A DNA stretch of 43,820 nucleotides from Candidatus Brockarchaeota archaeon (GCA_017601225.1 JAFNIX010000016.1:1-43820), one strand, 5' to 3'; positions 32,310 to 40,452 are shown, counted from the stretch's first letter. Notes: a model not told the origin generated them from the letters alone. Program-made: numbers and translations.

Positions 32310-32667
32310 CCTGCTTTCCTTATTGACGAAAACCTTCCAGTATTGCTAGAGACGCCATTAGGCTTGCAGGATTTACCGCCTACAGGCTTAGCGACGTAGG
32401 GCTTAAAGGAGCAAAGGACACTGTTGTAGCTGAATATGCATCAGGTAAAAATCTTATCATGGTGACACTTGATAAGGACTTCGGATACATCTATCACAAG
32501 CTATAGAAAGGGATGCTGACAGTAATACTATTACGCATAAGCCGCCGACACCAGTCGAACTAATAAGAGCGATGAATAAGCTGATTCAAGAACTAGATTT
32601 ATCAAAACATACAGGTAAGCTCATAATAGTAACTCGTAAACGCATAAGAATAATAGAAAGACACTAA
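32310..32667 (+). pseudogene. Decayed DUF5615-like PIN-fold toxin gene
   Basis: Pieces in three frames line up with one PIN-like protein: FLIDENLP at 32316-32339 (first acidic site); after a frameshift, IARDAIRLAGFTAYRLSDVG and the second acidic motif VTLDKDFGYIYHKL, closed by a TAG; then KGMLTVILLRIS; and after another shift, TPVELIRAMNKLIQELDLS ending ITLRKR-like to a TAA at 32665. At least two frameshifts and one stop mean it cannot be expressed intact. Together with the preceding DUF433-like fragment it is the scar of a toxin-antitoxin module. Confidence 0.65.
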
Positions 32668-32687
32668 CCTAATATTATATAGATAGA

Positions 32688-32804
32688 ATGCACGACCCCG
32701 ATGTGGTTATTCTTTTGTTTGCGAGCGGTAAACTTGTCTGCACCGGCGCGGTTAACGAGAAGATGGTTTACGACGTTATTGAGAAGCTGATGGCTGATCT
32801 GTAA
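32688..32804 (+). pseudogene. Fragment of a TATA-binding protein gene (C-terminal repeat)
   Basis: A 38-codon frame encodes MHDPDVVILLFASGKLVCTG followed by AVNEKMVYDVIEKLMADL and a stop. This matches the end of TBP, where the C-terminal repeat reads YRM-x-x-P-x-V-V-x-L-x-F-x-S-G-K-x-V-C-T-G-A and ends with a helix. The preceding bases also resemble the codons for YR. Only about a fifth of a TBP is present; the intact gene must lie elsewhere. The vapBC module begins 5 nt after its stop, on the opposite strand, and a second TBP fragment lies on the other side of that module. Confidence 0.7.
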
Positions 32805-32808
32805 AGAA

Positions 32809-33261
32809 TTAATTGATGAGGCCAATCTGGTTTTTAATCAGTTTTAGAAATTCCGTTGATGTGAGAATTTTAATGTTTTTGAATTTACCCAGCGCCAGGA
32901 GGTGTTTATCTCCTGTGATAACCACATTGGCCTTTGCTGAAAGAGCACATTCTAGAACTCTATTATCTGCTGGGTCGTCGTGAATGATGTTGACAACCGT
33001 CTTGGATTCGATCGTTCTCAATATTATCTGGTAATATCCAATAGCGCTTGCTATCTCTTCTTCAGAAAGCCTGAATTTAGGATAATTCATAACCTTTTCG
33101 AATTCCTGTATTAACTGTGGTGAGGTGTAGCCGATAATAAGGCCGTTTTCAATCATTTCAACGATTTGGGACTCATTCCCCTCCCAGAGCCAGGCTGAGA
33201 CGAGAATATTAGTGTCTAAAACTACTTTAAGCTTCTTCGGTTGTTTTCCTCGCTTCTTCAA
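32809..33261 (-). CDS. vapC: PIN-domain toxin (VapC-like ribonuclease)
   Basis: A 150-residue PIN-domain protein of the COG1569 group. The acidic metal-binding residues are in VVLDTNILVSAWLWEG, LIQEFEKVMNYPKF, HDDPADNRVLECALSA and VVITGDKHLLALG. VapC toxins cleave tRNA or rRNA. The start is a TTG at 33261, overlapping the antitoxin gene by 35 nt, a strong sign of coupling. No better start lies before the VLDTN strand. It is intact, unlike the neighbouring DUF5615 remnant. Confidence 0.88.
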   Translation of the reverse strand: MKKRGKQPKKLKVVLDTNILVSAWLWEGNESQIVEMIENGLIIGYTSPQLIQEFEKVMNYPKFRLSEEEIASAIGYYQIILRTIESKTVVNIIHDDPADNRVLECALSAKANVVITGDKHLLALGKFKNIKILTSTEFLKLIKNQIGLIN

Positions 33262-33511
33262 TCACTTTCTCCACTTCCATCCTGCTTATTTTCAGCAAAG
33301 TAATCTTCCTTCTGGACGAGGCTGAGAGGATTGCAAGAAGACTCTCTTCTTTTCCGACTTTCCTAATGAGTAGCATATCACCTTTCGAGTAGGCCAGCAA
33401 CTTATCTCCTTTCTTTAATCCCAGCCGACTTCTAACCCCTTTGGGTATGACGATCTGACCCTTAGAGCTGACCCGAACAACCTCTACCTCTGCCATAGGA
33501 ACCCTATTCAT
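33227..33511 (-). CDS. vapB: AbrB/SpoVT-type antitoxin (VapB)
   Basis: The N-terminal swapped-hairpin DNA-binding domain is EVVRVSSKGQIVIPKGVRSR (residues about 9-28) with LGLKKGDKLLAYSKGDMLLI. The C-terminal half is a helical toxin-wrapping tail. The start is an ATG at 33511 or, more likely, a later ATG at 33496 (MAEVEVVRV), because the first lies inside an inverted repeat overlapping the promoter. Such proteins bind palindromes and repress their own operon; the perfect repeat at 33510-33533 is the likely operator. Confidence 0.88.
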   Translation of the reverse strand: MNRVPMAEVEVVRVSSKGQIVIPKGVRSRLGLKKGDKLLAYSKGDMLLIRKVGKEESLLAILSASSRRKITLLKISRMEVEKVIEEARKTTEEA

Positions 33512-33533
33512 AAGTAAGGCCAGTCTTACTTAT
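33510..33533. promoter_or_regulatory. Perfect inverted repeat, probable VapB operator over the vapBC promoter
   Basis: ATAAGTAAG (33510-33518) and CTTACTTAT (33525-33533) form a perfect 9-bp inverted repeat with a 6-nt spacer. The right arm overlaps the TATA-like TTATAAG (33530-33536) of the vapBC promoter. An AbrB-type dimer bound here would block TBP, a simple way to autoregulate the operon. Confidence 0.65.
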
Positions 33534-33686
33534 AAGCCTTGCTATCTCAGAATTCTCTAAGTAATTCAAGATCTAGACTTGTTGAGGAAAAATATTCCAT
33601 TTTTGGGCTTTCATCTTTCTCCCGTAAGGGAAGGGTAGATAAAAACATTACCATTAGTATTTTCATCCTTTATTATAATATATAGG

Positions 33687-34748
33687 ATGCATGATACGGA
33701 TGTTGTAATCCTTCTTTTTGCAAGTGGTAAGCTCGTTTGTAGCGCGCGCTCTTCCAGTAGATTAACAAAGACTTTTAAAGGAAGATTGGAAAATAAAGTA
33801 TTGTTGTCGTCAAAATATGATGTTAAACTAATACCTGTCGAGGAGAAGGAAAGGCTGATGGATAAGTATGGCGAGCGCCTCCTCTACGAGGAGAGGGCGG
33901 ACATATACGGGTGTTGCATAAAACTGTTAACCGATTTAAAGTATGTTAAGGAGCGTTGGGAGGAAAGCTTCTACCCCATGTCGGCACATGTCCGCTCCCA
34001 CGGGAGACTTGTTGTGACGAACGAGAACGGGGAGGAGCAGAAGGTTCTCTACGACCCGCTTTCGAAAACAGCCTTCCTAATCAACATAGATTACTACGGC
34101 TGGGTGAAATCCATAGCCTTAAGCGTTGCGAGCGATATTCTTGAAGACAGCCATGGAATAAACTCCGTCCACGGCGCGTGCGTAGACGTAGATGGTAAGG
34201 GTGCTTGCCTAATCGCTCCCTCTGGAGCAGGGAAGACAACGCATACTTACGGTCTTCTCAGGCTTAAAGGAATACGCGTCGTGTCCGACGACTGGTTTTT
34301 CGTCCGCCTAATGGGTGAGCAGGCCATCGCGTTCGCCTCTGAGAAAAACTTCTATATTCAGGCAGATATCGCGGACAACTGGGGCGAGTATCAGAAACTC
34401 GTTGAGAAGGCTGAATTCGATTCGAAGGGCAGGGCGGTGGTGAACGTGAGATGGGTCGTCGGCAAGGGTAAGATTTTGCCGATGACCACTTTGAAAAAAG
34501 CCATTCTGCTTAAGCGTGACCCGGGGGATGAAAAGGTTTTCAGCAGGCTTCCCCCCGGGGAAGCTTCAAGCTACATAGAGTCCGTTGACTTCTGCAACCC
34601 CCATATGCTCGTGAAAGACAGTAGGAAGACGGGTTTAAGAAGAAGGTTCTTTAAAGAATTGTTTGACCGCCTGGAAGCCTACATAGTGAATACTGCTGCG
34701 CCGATTCAGCAAAGCCATAACGCTATAAGGGAAATCTTAGAACTATAG
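33687..34748 (+). CDS. HPr kinase/phosphorylase-like P-loop protein; frame begins in a TBP fragment
   Basis: The 353-residue frame has two parts. Residues 1-20 (MHDTDVVILLFASGKLVCSA) match the TATA-binding protein C-terminal repeat and echo the fragment at 32688. From about residue 58 (MDKYGERLLYEER, ATG at 33858, after GAGGAGAAGG) it reads as an HprK-like kinase: HGACVDVDGKGACLIAPSG then AGKTT (Walker A about 177-185) and VVSDDWFFVRL with acidic metal ligands. Archaea generally lack the sugar phosphotransferase HPr target, so the substrate is unknown. The true start may be 33858, with the TBP-like part as leader. It lies just upstream of alpha-glucan phosphorylase. Confidence 0.75.
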   Translation: MHDTDVVILLFASGKLVCSARSSSRLTKTFKGRLENKVLLSSKYDVKLIPVEEKERLMDKYGERLLYEERADIYGCCIKLLTDLKYVKERWEESFYPMSAHVRSHGRLVVTNENGEEQKVLYDPLSKTAFLINIDYYGWVKSIALSVASDILEDSHGINSVHGACVDVDGKGACLIAPSGAGKTTHTYGLLRLKGIRVVSDDWFFVRLMGEQAIAFASEKNFYIQADIADNWGEYQKLVEKAEFDSKGRAVVNVRWVVGKGKILPMTTLKKAILLKRDPGDEKVFSRLPPGEASSYIESVDFCNPHMLVKDSRKTGLRRRFFKELFDRLEAYIVNTAAPIQQSHNAIREILEL

Positions 34749-34793
34749 CTAGTGAACAATAAATGCCCCGATTCAGAACGGGGTCTGAAAACA

Positions 34794-34800
34794 GTTATAT
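34794..34800 (+). promoter_or_regulatory. TATA box for the alpha-glucan phosphorylase gene
   Basis: GTTATAT lies about 35 nt before the ATG at 34832. Just upstream, CCCCG (34766-34770) and CGGGG (34779-34783) form a small hairpin with an 8-nt loop after the HprK-like gene; it lacks a T-run, so it is at most a weak terminator or an operator-like element. Confidence 0.45.
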
Positions 34801-34831
34801 TGCCTAAGTGTCCCCGTAGGCGTAAAGGTTA

Positions 34832-36511
34832 ATGGGGAGAATGGCCCAACCAAGAGTGGAAAGACAGAAAATCGCCTACTTCACGATGGAGATCGCCTTA
34901 TCCAGCGAGATTCACACTTACAGCGGAGGCCTAGGGGTTCTCGCGGGCGACGTTGTGAGGTCGAGCGCAGACCTCAACATCCCCCTGGTGGCGGTAACGC
35001 TTGTTAGCAAGAAAGGATACTTCAGGCAGGAGCTGACGGGTGAGGGGAGGCAGATAGAGCACCCTGACCCCTGGAACCCTTCGCAATTCATGCAGCAGTT
35101 ACCTGAGGAGGTTACTGTTGAAATCCAGGGCAGAGACGTCAGGATAAAGGCTTGGCTGTACACCGTGAAAAGCGCATCGGGCTGGGAGGTTCCAGTGTAT
35201 TTTCTGGATACCGATGTTGATGGAAACCGTCCCGTCGACAGGGAAATAACCTCCTTCCTATACGGTGGCGACGAGGAATACCGTTTGAAGCAGGAGATTG
35301 TTCTAGGAGTAGGCGGCGTCAGAATGTTGGAAAAGCTTAACGTCGCCGCCCATAAATACCATATGAACGAGGGTCATTCAAGCCTCCTTGCTCTCGAACT
35401 GTTGCGTAAAACCGAGATGAACATAAGTAGGGTTAGAAGCCTATGCGTATTTACAACGCATACGCCTGTTGAAGCAGCGCACGACAAGTTTCCATACGGG
35501 CTTGTTCAAGAAACCCTGGGGGATTTCATCCCGCTAAACATTTTGAAGAGCCTGGGCGGCGAGGAAAGGTTGAACATGACTCTTCTAGCGCTGAATCTAA
35601 GCAATTATGTTAACGGGGTGGCGAAAAGACATGGAAAGGTTTCTAGGGAAATGTTCCCAAGCTATGAGATTCACGCGATAACAAACGGCGTCCACTCCTA
35701 CACGTGGACCTGTGAAAGTTTCAAGACGCTGTACGACAAGTATCTTCCCGGATGGGCTCATGAGCCTGAGCTGCTTATGAGAATAGACGTTGTTCCAGAC
35801 GATGAAATATGGCTGGCCCACACGGCTGCTAAGAAAAAGTTAATCGACTATGTTAACGAGAGTACTCGCATCGGCATGGATTATGAAACTTTAACAATAG
35901 GGTTTGCTCGAAGAGCCACGGAGTATAAGAGGCATACGCTTATTTTTTCAGACCCTGAAAGGCTGCGAAGAGTAGGCAGACGCGGAGGGATCCAGCTCGT
36001 CTTCGCTGGAAAAGCCCATCCGAGAGACTACCTGGGGAAGAAGATGATTGAAGAACTGTTCAGATACGGGGAAATGTTCAGGGGCGAGATGAAAATAGCC
36101 TACTTGGAAAATTACGACATGAATATGGCGGCTAAACTTGTCTCAGGCGTCGACGTTTGGCTGAACACGCCCCTGCCTCCCATGGAGGCCTCGGGTACAA
36201 GCGGGATGAAGGCTGCGCACAACGGCGTGATAAATTTCAGCGTCCTGGACGGCTGGTGGGTTGAAGGCTGGATAGAAGGCGTCACGGGATGGGCAATCGG
36301 CCCGGCTCCTGAAGAACAGGTGTCTCCGGAAGAGCGGAGAAACAGGGAGCTTGACGATCTCTACGGTAAACTAGAGTACGTGATTATTCCACTCTACTAT
36401 AAGCGGAGAGACGAGTGGAGGAAAATGATGAAGAATTCGATAGGGAAGATAGCGTCTTATTTCAACAGCCATAGGATGATGCACAGGTATGTTTCTGAAG
36501 CATATTTATAG
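34832..36511 (+). CDS. glgP: Alpha-glucan (glycogen/maltodextrin) phosphorylase
   Basis: A GT35 enzyme releasing glucose-1-phosphate from alpha-1,4-glucans. The 559-residue protein is the shorter archaeal/bacterial form. Seen are the N-terminal [35 protein letters not shown], the [13 protein letters not shown] and [12 protein letters not shown] catalytic-domain motifs, and the PLP-binding [16 protein letters not shown] with the Schiff-base Lys at about 460. C-terminal [19 protein letters not shown] follows the family. The gene points to storage-polymer use, together with the xylanase and xylulokinase. Confidence 0.93.
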   Translation: MGRMAQPRVERQKIAYFTMEIALSSEIHTYSGGLGVLAGDVVRSSADLNIPLVAVTLVSKKGYFRQELTGEGRQIEHPDPWNPSQFMQQLPEEVTVEIQGRDVRIKAWLYTVKSASGWEVPVYFLDTDVDGNRPVDREITSFLYGGDEEYRLKQEIVLGVGGVRMLEKLNVAAHKYHMNEGHSSLLALELLRKTEMNISRVRSLCVFTTHTPVEAAHDKFPYGLVQETLGDFIPLNILKSLGGEERLNMTLLALNLSNYVNGVAKRHGKVSREMFPSYEIHAITNGVHSYTWTCESFKTLYDKYLPGWAHEPELLMRIDVVPDDEIWLAHTAAKKKLIDYVNESTRIGMDYETLTIGFARRATEYKRHTLIFSDPERLRRVGRRGGIQLVFAGKAHPRDYLGKKMIEELFRYGEMFRGEMKIAYLENYDMNMAAKLVSGVDVWLNTPLPPMEASGTSGMKAAHNGVINFSVLDGWWVEGWIEGVTGWAIGPAPEEQVSPEERRNRELDDLYGKLEYVIIPLYYKRRDEWRKMMKNSIGKIASYFNSHRMMHRYVSEAYL

Positions 36512-36540
36512 AGTTCTACATTAGCTCTTAGTTCTTTAAG

Positions 36541-36550
36541 CTTAAATATC
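36541..36550 (+). promoter_or_regulatory. TATA box for the flavodoxin-like gene
   Basis: CTTAAATATC is centred about 30 nt before the ATG at 36576, predicting a leaderless transcript and supporting that ATG over an in-frame GTG at 36567. Confidence 0.5.
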
Positions 36551-36575
36551 AGAGTAGCTGCATGTTGTGTTATTA

Positions 36576-37052
36576 ATGTTGAAAGTGATTATAGTTTATG
36601 AGTCGAAGTATGGCAATACTGAAACCGTGGCTGAAACCATTGCGGAGGGAATCAGAGAGGAGGAGGGTGAGGCATTCGTCAGCGAGGTTAACCGGCTTGA
36701 CTTAAATAAAATTACTGAATATGATGCTATTTTAATCGGTTCCCCTAACCATATCGGGGGCCCGACGAGAAGCATTAGAAGCTTCATCGACAAGCTTGGC
36801 ATGCTACGGTTAAATGGTAAAAAATTCGCTGTTTTCGATACCTATATGGGAGGAGACTTTGGTAAGGCTGTGGGGAAGATGGAGAGGCAGATTGGCGAGA
36901 AGGCTCCGGGGCTGATACGGATTGCCAGCGGTCTATCAGTAAGGGTTCAGGGCATTAAGGGGCCGATTGCAGAAGGCGAGCTCCCCAAGTGTAGGGAGTT
37001 CGGGATAAGGATAGCGGCGCAGCTTAAATCAGGGGCGTCACGAATATGTTGA
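36576..37052 (+). CDS. Flavodoxin-like FMN protein
   Basis: About 158 residues from the ATG at 36576. The FMN phosphate loop YESKYGNTETVAETIAEGI (residues about 8-26), DAILIGSPNHIGGPTRSIRS and FAVFDTYMGGDFGKAVGK are typical of flavodoxin and the flavodoxin domain of diflavin proteins. It can carry one or two electrons; the partner is unknown. It overlaps the following membrane-protein gene by 7 nt, suggesting a two-gene unit. Confidence 0.87.
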   Translation: MLKVIIVYESKYGNTETVAETIAEGIREEEGEAFVSEVNRLDLNKITEYDAILIGSPNHIGGPTRSIRSFIDKLGMLRLNGKKFAVFDTYMGGDFGKAVGKMERQIGEKAPGLIRIASGLSVRVQGIKGPIAEGELPKCREFGIRIAAQLKSGASRIC

Positions 37053-37441
37053 GCATAGGTTCGGAATCCGTTGAAAGATTGGTTTTCCTCATGGGTTTCC
37101 TATGGCTTGTTCAATCCGTCGGAAGGCTCTACTTCGCTGTTCTCGGCACGCCTGGGGGCATGGGTCGGTTTCTAGACGCTCCAATACCTTATGAAACATC
37201 CCTCGTAATTTTCGTGATGTTTCTACTCCTAGGAGTATTGGGGCTTGTCGCAGTCATCGGCCTTTTTGGAAAGTGGAGATGGGGACTCCGGGCAACACTC
37301 CTCGTAAGCGTTGCAACCATAGTTTTCGACATATGGGGATTTACTATCCAATCCACAGCAGCCATAGGTTTCATCGTGCCAGTAATATCGATCATCTGCC
37401 TCTACTGGAAGAGAACACAGCTTCTTGAAGTCATGAAATGA
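37046..37441 (+). CDS. Four-TM membrane protein of unknown function
   Basis: A 131-residue hydrophobic protein with about four TM segments (LVFLMGFLWLVQSVGRLYFA, LVIFVMFLLLGVLGLVAVIG, ATLLVSVATIVFDIWGF, IGFIVPVISIICLYW). No residues suggest enzyme activity. It overlaps the flavodoxin gene, so it may be a membrane partner in electron transfer, but that is inference from position only. Confidence 0.7.
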   Translation: MLSIGSESVERLVFLMGFLWLVQSVGRLYFAVLGTPGGMGRFLDAPIPYETSLVIFVMFLLLGVLGLVAVIGLFGKWRWGLRATLLVSVATIVFDIWGFTIQSTAAIGFIVPVISIICLYWKRTQLLEVMK

Positions 37442-37510
37442 TCGACGCATGCTGTTATTAACGGAATAATGACTATGGAGACCATACGCCAGCACACCGT
37501 CGAGTCTCAT

Positions 37511-38632
37511 CTAACGAGACATCAAGCTTTTAAGAATATAGTAGTATGCTGGCTTAGGATCATAGTTTTCGTCGAAGATAAGGGCTGAACCGTATCCGCT
37601 GAAAAACCCTGGAATCCAAGAGTAGCGGTCTGTGAAACCCCACATCACGAACGCGGTGCATTTCTCGGAGGAAAGGCAAACCATGAGCACGTCACGGTAT
37701 ATTTCCGCTTGCCTAACTAAGTCTGCGGGTTTCGCGGGCAGCCTTAAGCGAACATCCATTTCAGTAACATGGATCTCCAAACCAAGATCACTCAGACGTT
37801 TAATGTTGGCGGCAATATCCTGCGGCGCCGGATAATACTCCGTGCTAACGTGCATCTGAAGGCCGACTCCGTGTATCGGCACACCTTTCTCCACCAGGCT
37901 TTTAACAAGATTGTAGACAGCATCCGATTTTACACCCAGGCCTTCAGCACCGTAATCATTATAGAATAGGAGTGCCTGGGGGTCTGCTTCATGCGCCCAC
38001 TTGAACGCCAGCTCAATATACTCGGGTCCAATGTTCTGCAGCCAAACAGTTTTCCTCAAAGACCCGTCTTCGTCAACCGCCTCGTTAACCACGTCCCAAG
38101 CGTAAACCCTCCCCCTGTAGCGGCTAACCACCGTGGTAATGTGATCACGCAGGATGCTTATCCATTCCTCGCGGCTATAGTTTCCACGCGTAACCCATTC
38201 GGGAAGCTGATTATGCCATACAAGCGTGTGGCCACGCACCCTCATACCGTTAGCCTCTGCGAAACTGATTATAGCATCCGCCTCGGAGAAGGAGTAAACA
38301 TTACGCTCAGGATGAACCCTTTCAAACTTTAAAGCGTTCTCCGTGGTTAAAACGTTGAACTCCCTGCTAAGGATCTCCGCATACTCCTTGATCCTGAGCA
38401 GGTTGGCCTCTACCGCTGCGCCAATATGGATACCGTGTTTCTCGGCGAGCGTCCTTAAGGGCGGCACCACCCCCCTTAACTGTTCTATTTCAGCCCTGAG
38501 CCTCGAAACCTGGTTTCGCAACTCGTCTACTTCTCTCCCCATAACTATAAAGCTTAGCATGCAGCCGATTATGAGCCCGATTATAAGCCCAGCTATTAAG
38601 CATTCTTTTTTAAAAGCCATGGGGCTTCTCAT
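37511..38632 (-). CDS. GH10 endo-1,4-beta-xylanase, membrane-anchored
   Basis: It hydrolyses internal beta-1,4-xylosidic bonds. The 373-residue protein has an N-terminal anchor (LIAGLIIGLIIGCMLSFIVM, residues 12-31), a short coiled coil (EVDELRNQVSRLRAEIEQLR, 34-53) and a complete GH10 barrel (about 65-370). GH10 marks are TTENALKFERVHPER, GHTLVWHNQLPEWV, the acid/base Glu184 in WDVVNEAVDE, and nucleophile Glu291 in EIHVTEMDVR, then FVMWGFTDRYSWIPG. The enzyme would stand off the membrane on the coiled coil. It fits with xylulokinase at 27782. GH10 is mainly bacterial and fungal, so transfer is plausible. Confidence 0.93.
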   Translation of the reverse strand: MRSPMAFKKECLIAGLIIGLIIGCMLSFIVMGREVDELRNQVSRLRAEIEQLRGVVPPLRTLAEKHGIHIGAAVEANLLRIKEYAEILSREFNVLTTENALKFERVHPERNVYSFSEADAIISFAEANGMRVRGHTLVWHNQLPEWVTRGNYSREEWISILRDHITTVVSRYRGRVYAWDVVNEAVDEDGSLRKTVWLQNIGPEYIELAFKWAHEADPQALLFYNDYGAEGLGVKSDAVYNLVKSLVEKGVPIHGVGLQMHVSTEYYPAPQDIAANIKRLSDLGLEIHVTEMDVRLRLPAKPADLVRQAEIYRDVLMVCLSSEKCTAFVMWGFTDRYSWIPGFFSGYGSALIFDENYDPKPAYYYILKSLMSR

Positions 38633-38738
38633 ACCCGGATGAATAAGCTGAGGCTAATTAAAAGTGTTCCCCCCTTGGGCCAGTTTTTCGTATCAAGCTT
38701 ATTAACAGGCTTAACCAGCAGGGTAAAAGGTGGTTAAG

Positions 38739-39212
38739 ATGGTTTTGAAAGAGGGCGATGTTGCTCCGGATTTCAAGCTTCAATCGGATGAGGACAGGGA
38801 AGTGTCTCTGAAGGATTACAGGGGGAGAAGAGTAGTGCTCTATTTCTACCCTAGGGACGGTACTCCGGGATGCACTCAGGAAGCGAGAAGATTCAGGGAT
38901 TTGGCTGAAGAGTTCAGCAGGGAGAACGTTGTGATCATGGGCGTAAGCATGGACAGTGTTGAATCACACAAGAAGTTTAAAAAAGATAACGATCTGCCTT
39001 TCACGCTCCTAAGCGACCCGGATGCGAAAGTCATTAAGAAATACGGGGCATGGGGTAAGAAGAATCTTTACGGCAGGACTGTCATGGGCACGGTTAGGAC
39101 AACCTTCCTCATCGACGAGGAGGGGAGGATAAGGAGAATCTACAGGGACATTAAGCCTGAGGAGCATGCTGAAAAATGCCTGCTGGATTTGAAAAGCCTG
39201 GGTTCAAAATAG
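38739..39212 (+). CDS. bcp: Peroxiredoxin (BCP/PrxQ type)
   Basis: It reduces peroxides with thiols. The ATG at 38739 follows AAGGTGG by 6 nt; an in-frame GTG at 38730 is less likely. About 157 residues. The peroxidatic Cys45 lies in FYPRDGTPGCTQEARRFRD. Bacterioferritin-comigratory proteins usually have a resolving Cys five residues later (GCTxEAC); here it is Arg, so this is a 1-Cys type unless the Cys near the C-terminus (KCLLDL) resolves it. Other motifs: VIMGVSMDSVESHKKF and TFLIDEEGRIRRIY. Confidence 0.93.
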   Translation: MVLKEGDVAPDFKLQSDEDREVSLKDYRGRRVVLYFYPRDGTPGCTQEARRFRDLAEEFSRENVVIMGVSMDSVESHKKFKKDNDLPFTLLSDPDAKVIKKYGAWGKKNLYGRTVMGTVRTTFLIDEEGRIRRIYRDIKPEEHAEKCLLDLKSLGSK

Positions 39213-39281
39213 GCTCTGTTGAAAAAGCTACGATAGTTAAATAGAAGCTTGTTGAACAGTCTCCTGCAGCGAGGAACAGTA

Positions 39282-40406
39282 ATGAAGCCCCTGTCTGGAA
39301 AACAGTTGTCTACGCAGAGGGTTGTGATGCTGGTTGACCTAGACTATTTCTTCGCCCAGTGCGAGGAGGCTAGGAACCCGTCTTTAAAAAACAAGCCCCT
39401 GGTTGTATGCGTCTACTCCGGGCGGAGTGGGGAAAGCGGCGTCGTAAGCACTGCTAACTATGAGGCTAGGAGGCACGGTGTTAAATCAGGCATCCCGATC
39501 TCTCTGGCTAAAAAGAGGCTGGCTAATGTTGACGCAGTATTCCTCCCGGTTGACCACGAGTATTACAACAGGGTTTCGGAGGAGGTGATGAGCATCCTTA
39601 GGAGGCACGCCGACGTCTTCGAGCAAGCAGGGGTGGACGAGGCATATCTGGATGTCAGCGGGAGAGTTGAAGGAGATTTCGACAGGGCTGTTGAGCTGGC
39701 AAGGATGATGAAGGAGGAGGTTAGGAGGAGCAAGGGTTTAACCTGCTCAATCGGCATCGGCCCGAATAAGCTTGTCGCCAAGATTGCCGCCGACTTTCAG
39801 AAGCCCGACGGCCTGACGGTTGTTAAACCCGAGGAGGTTCAAGGCTTCCTCTCACCTTTACCGGTTAACAGGCTGATCGGAGTCGGGGTTAAGACTCAGA
39901 GCCTGATGGAGAGCCTCGGAATTAAAACCATAGGCGACCTGGCCCGCTACGACGTTAAGAAGCTTGTTGAGGTTTTCGGGGAGAAGCTTGGCGTTTACTT
40001 TCACAATGCTTCCCTGGGAATAGACAACCAGCCTGTTAAGGAGAGGGGTGAAGCCTCATCCATAAGCAGAATATCAACGTTGAAGAAGGATAGCAGGGAC
40101 CCGGAGGCTGTTTTAGATAAGACGGGCGAGCTCTGCGAAGAGATTCATTCTGAGCTCTCCCGTCGGGGGCTTAAGGCTAGACAAGTCGGGATAATAGTTG
40201 TCGCGAGCGACATGAGTGTTCACAGCAGGTCGAAAACCCTGGAGCACGCCACGAGCGACCCGGAGGCTTTGAAAAAGAACGTTAGAGAATTGTTTGAAAA
40301 GTTTCTGAGAGAAACGGGGCTTGAAGCCAGGAGGGTCGGCGTCAGGGTTTCAGGCTTCGTTAAGGAGGAGGGGCAGAAGCAGTTAAGAGCATTCATAGCG
40401 GGCTGA
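39282..40406 (+). CDS. dinB: DNA polymerase IV (Y-family, Dpo4/DinB)
   Basis: A translesion polymerase. The ATG at 39282 follows GAGGAA; an upstream in-frame TTG at 39249 is less likely. About 374 residues. Palm and finger motifs are MLVDLDYFFAQCEEARNPSL, STANYEARRHGVKSGIPISL, VDEAYLDVSGRVEGDF (catalytic acidic residues), and CSIGIGPNKLVAKIAADFQK. The little-finger domain contains SSISRISTLKKDSRDPEAVL. The steric-gate position is Phe (second F of DYFF), unlike Tyr12 of Sulfolobus Dpo4. No PIP box is obvious beyond KQLRAFIAG. Confidence 0.95.
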   Translation: MKPLSGKQLSTQRVVMLVDLDYFFAQCEEARNPSLKNKPLVVCVYSGRSGESGVVSTANYEARRHGVKSGIPISLAKKRLANVDAVFLPVDHEYYNRVSEEVMSILRRHADVFEQAGVDEAYLDVSGRVEGDFDRAVELARMMKEEVRRSKGLTCSIGIGPNKLVAKIAADFQKPDGLTVVKPEEVQGFLSPLPVNRLIGVGVKTQSLMESLGIKTIGDLARYDVKKLVEVFGEKLGVYFHNASLGIDNQPVKERGEASSISRISTLKKDSRDPEAVLDKTGELCEEIHSELSRRGLKARQVGIIVVASDMSVHSRSKTLEHATSDPEALKKNVRELFEKFLRETGLEARRVGVRVSGFVKEEGQKQLRAFIAG

Positions 40407-40452
40407 GACATACGCTGGTTAAACGGCTCGTCTAGCCCCAGCGACTTTTCGA

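Noticed and set aside
32165..33686. Integrative element with tRNA-Leu as attachment site
   Set aside because: I see no integrase gene and no repeat of the tRNA 3' end downstream, so an integrated element cannot be claimed; only scars of modules are visible.
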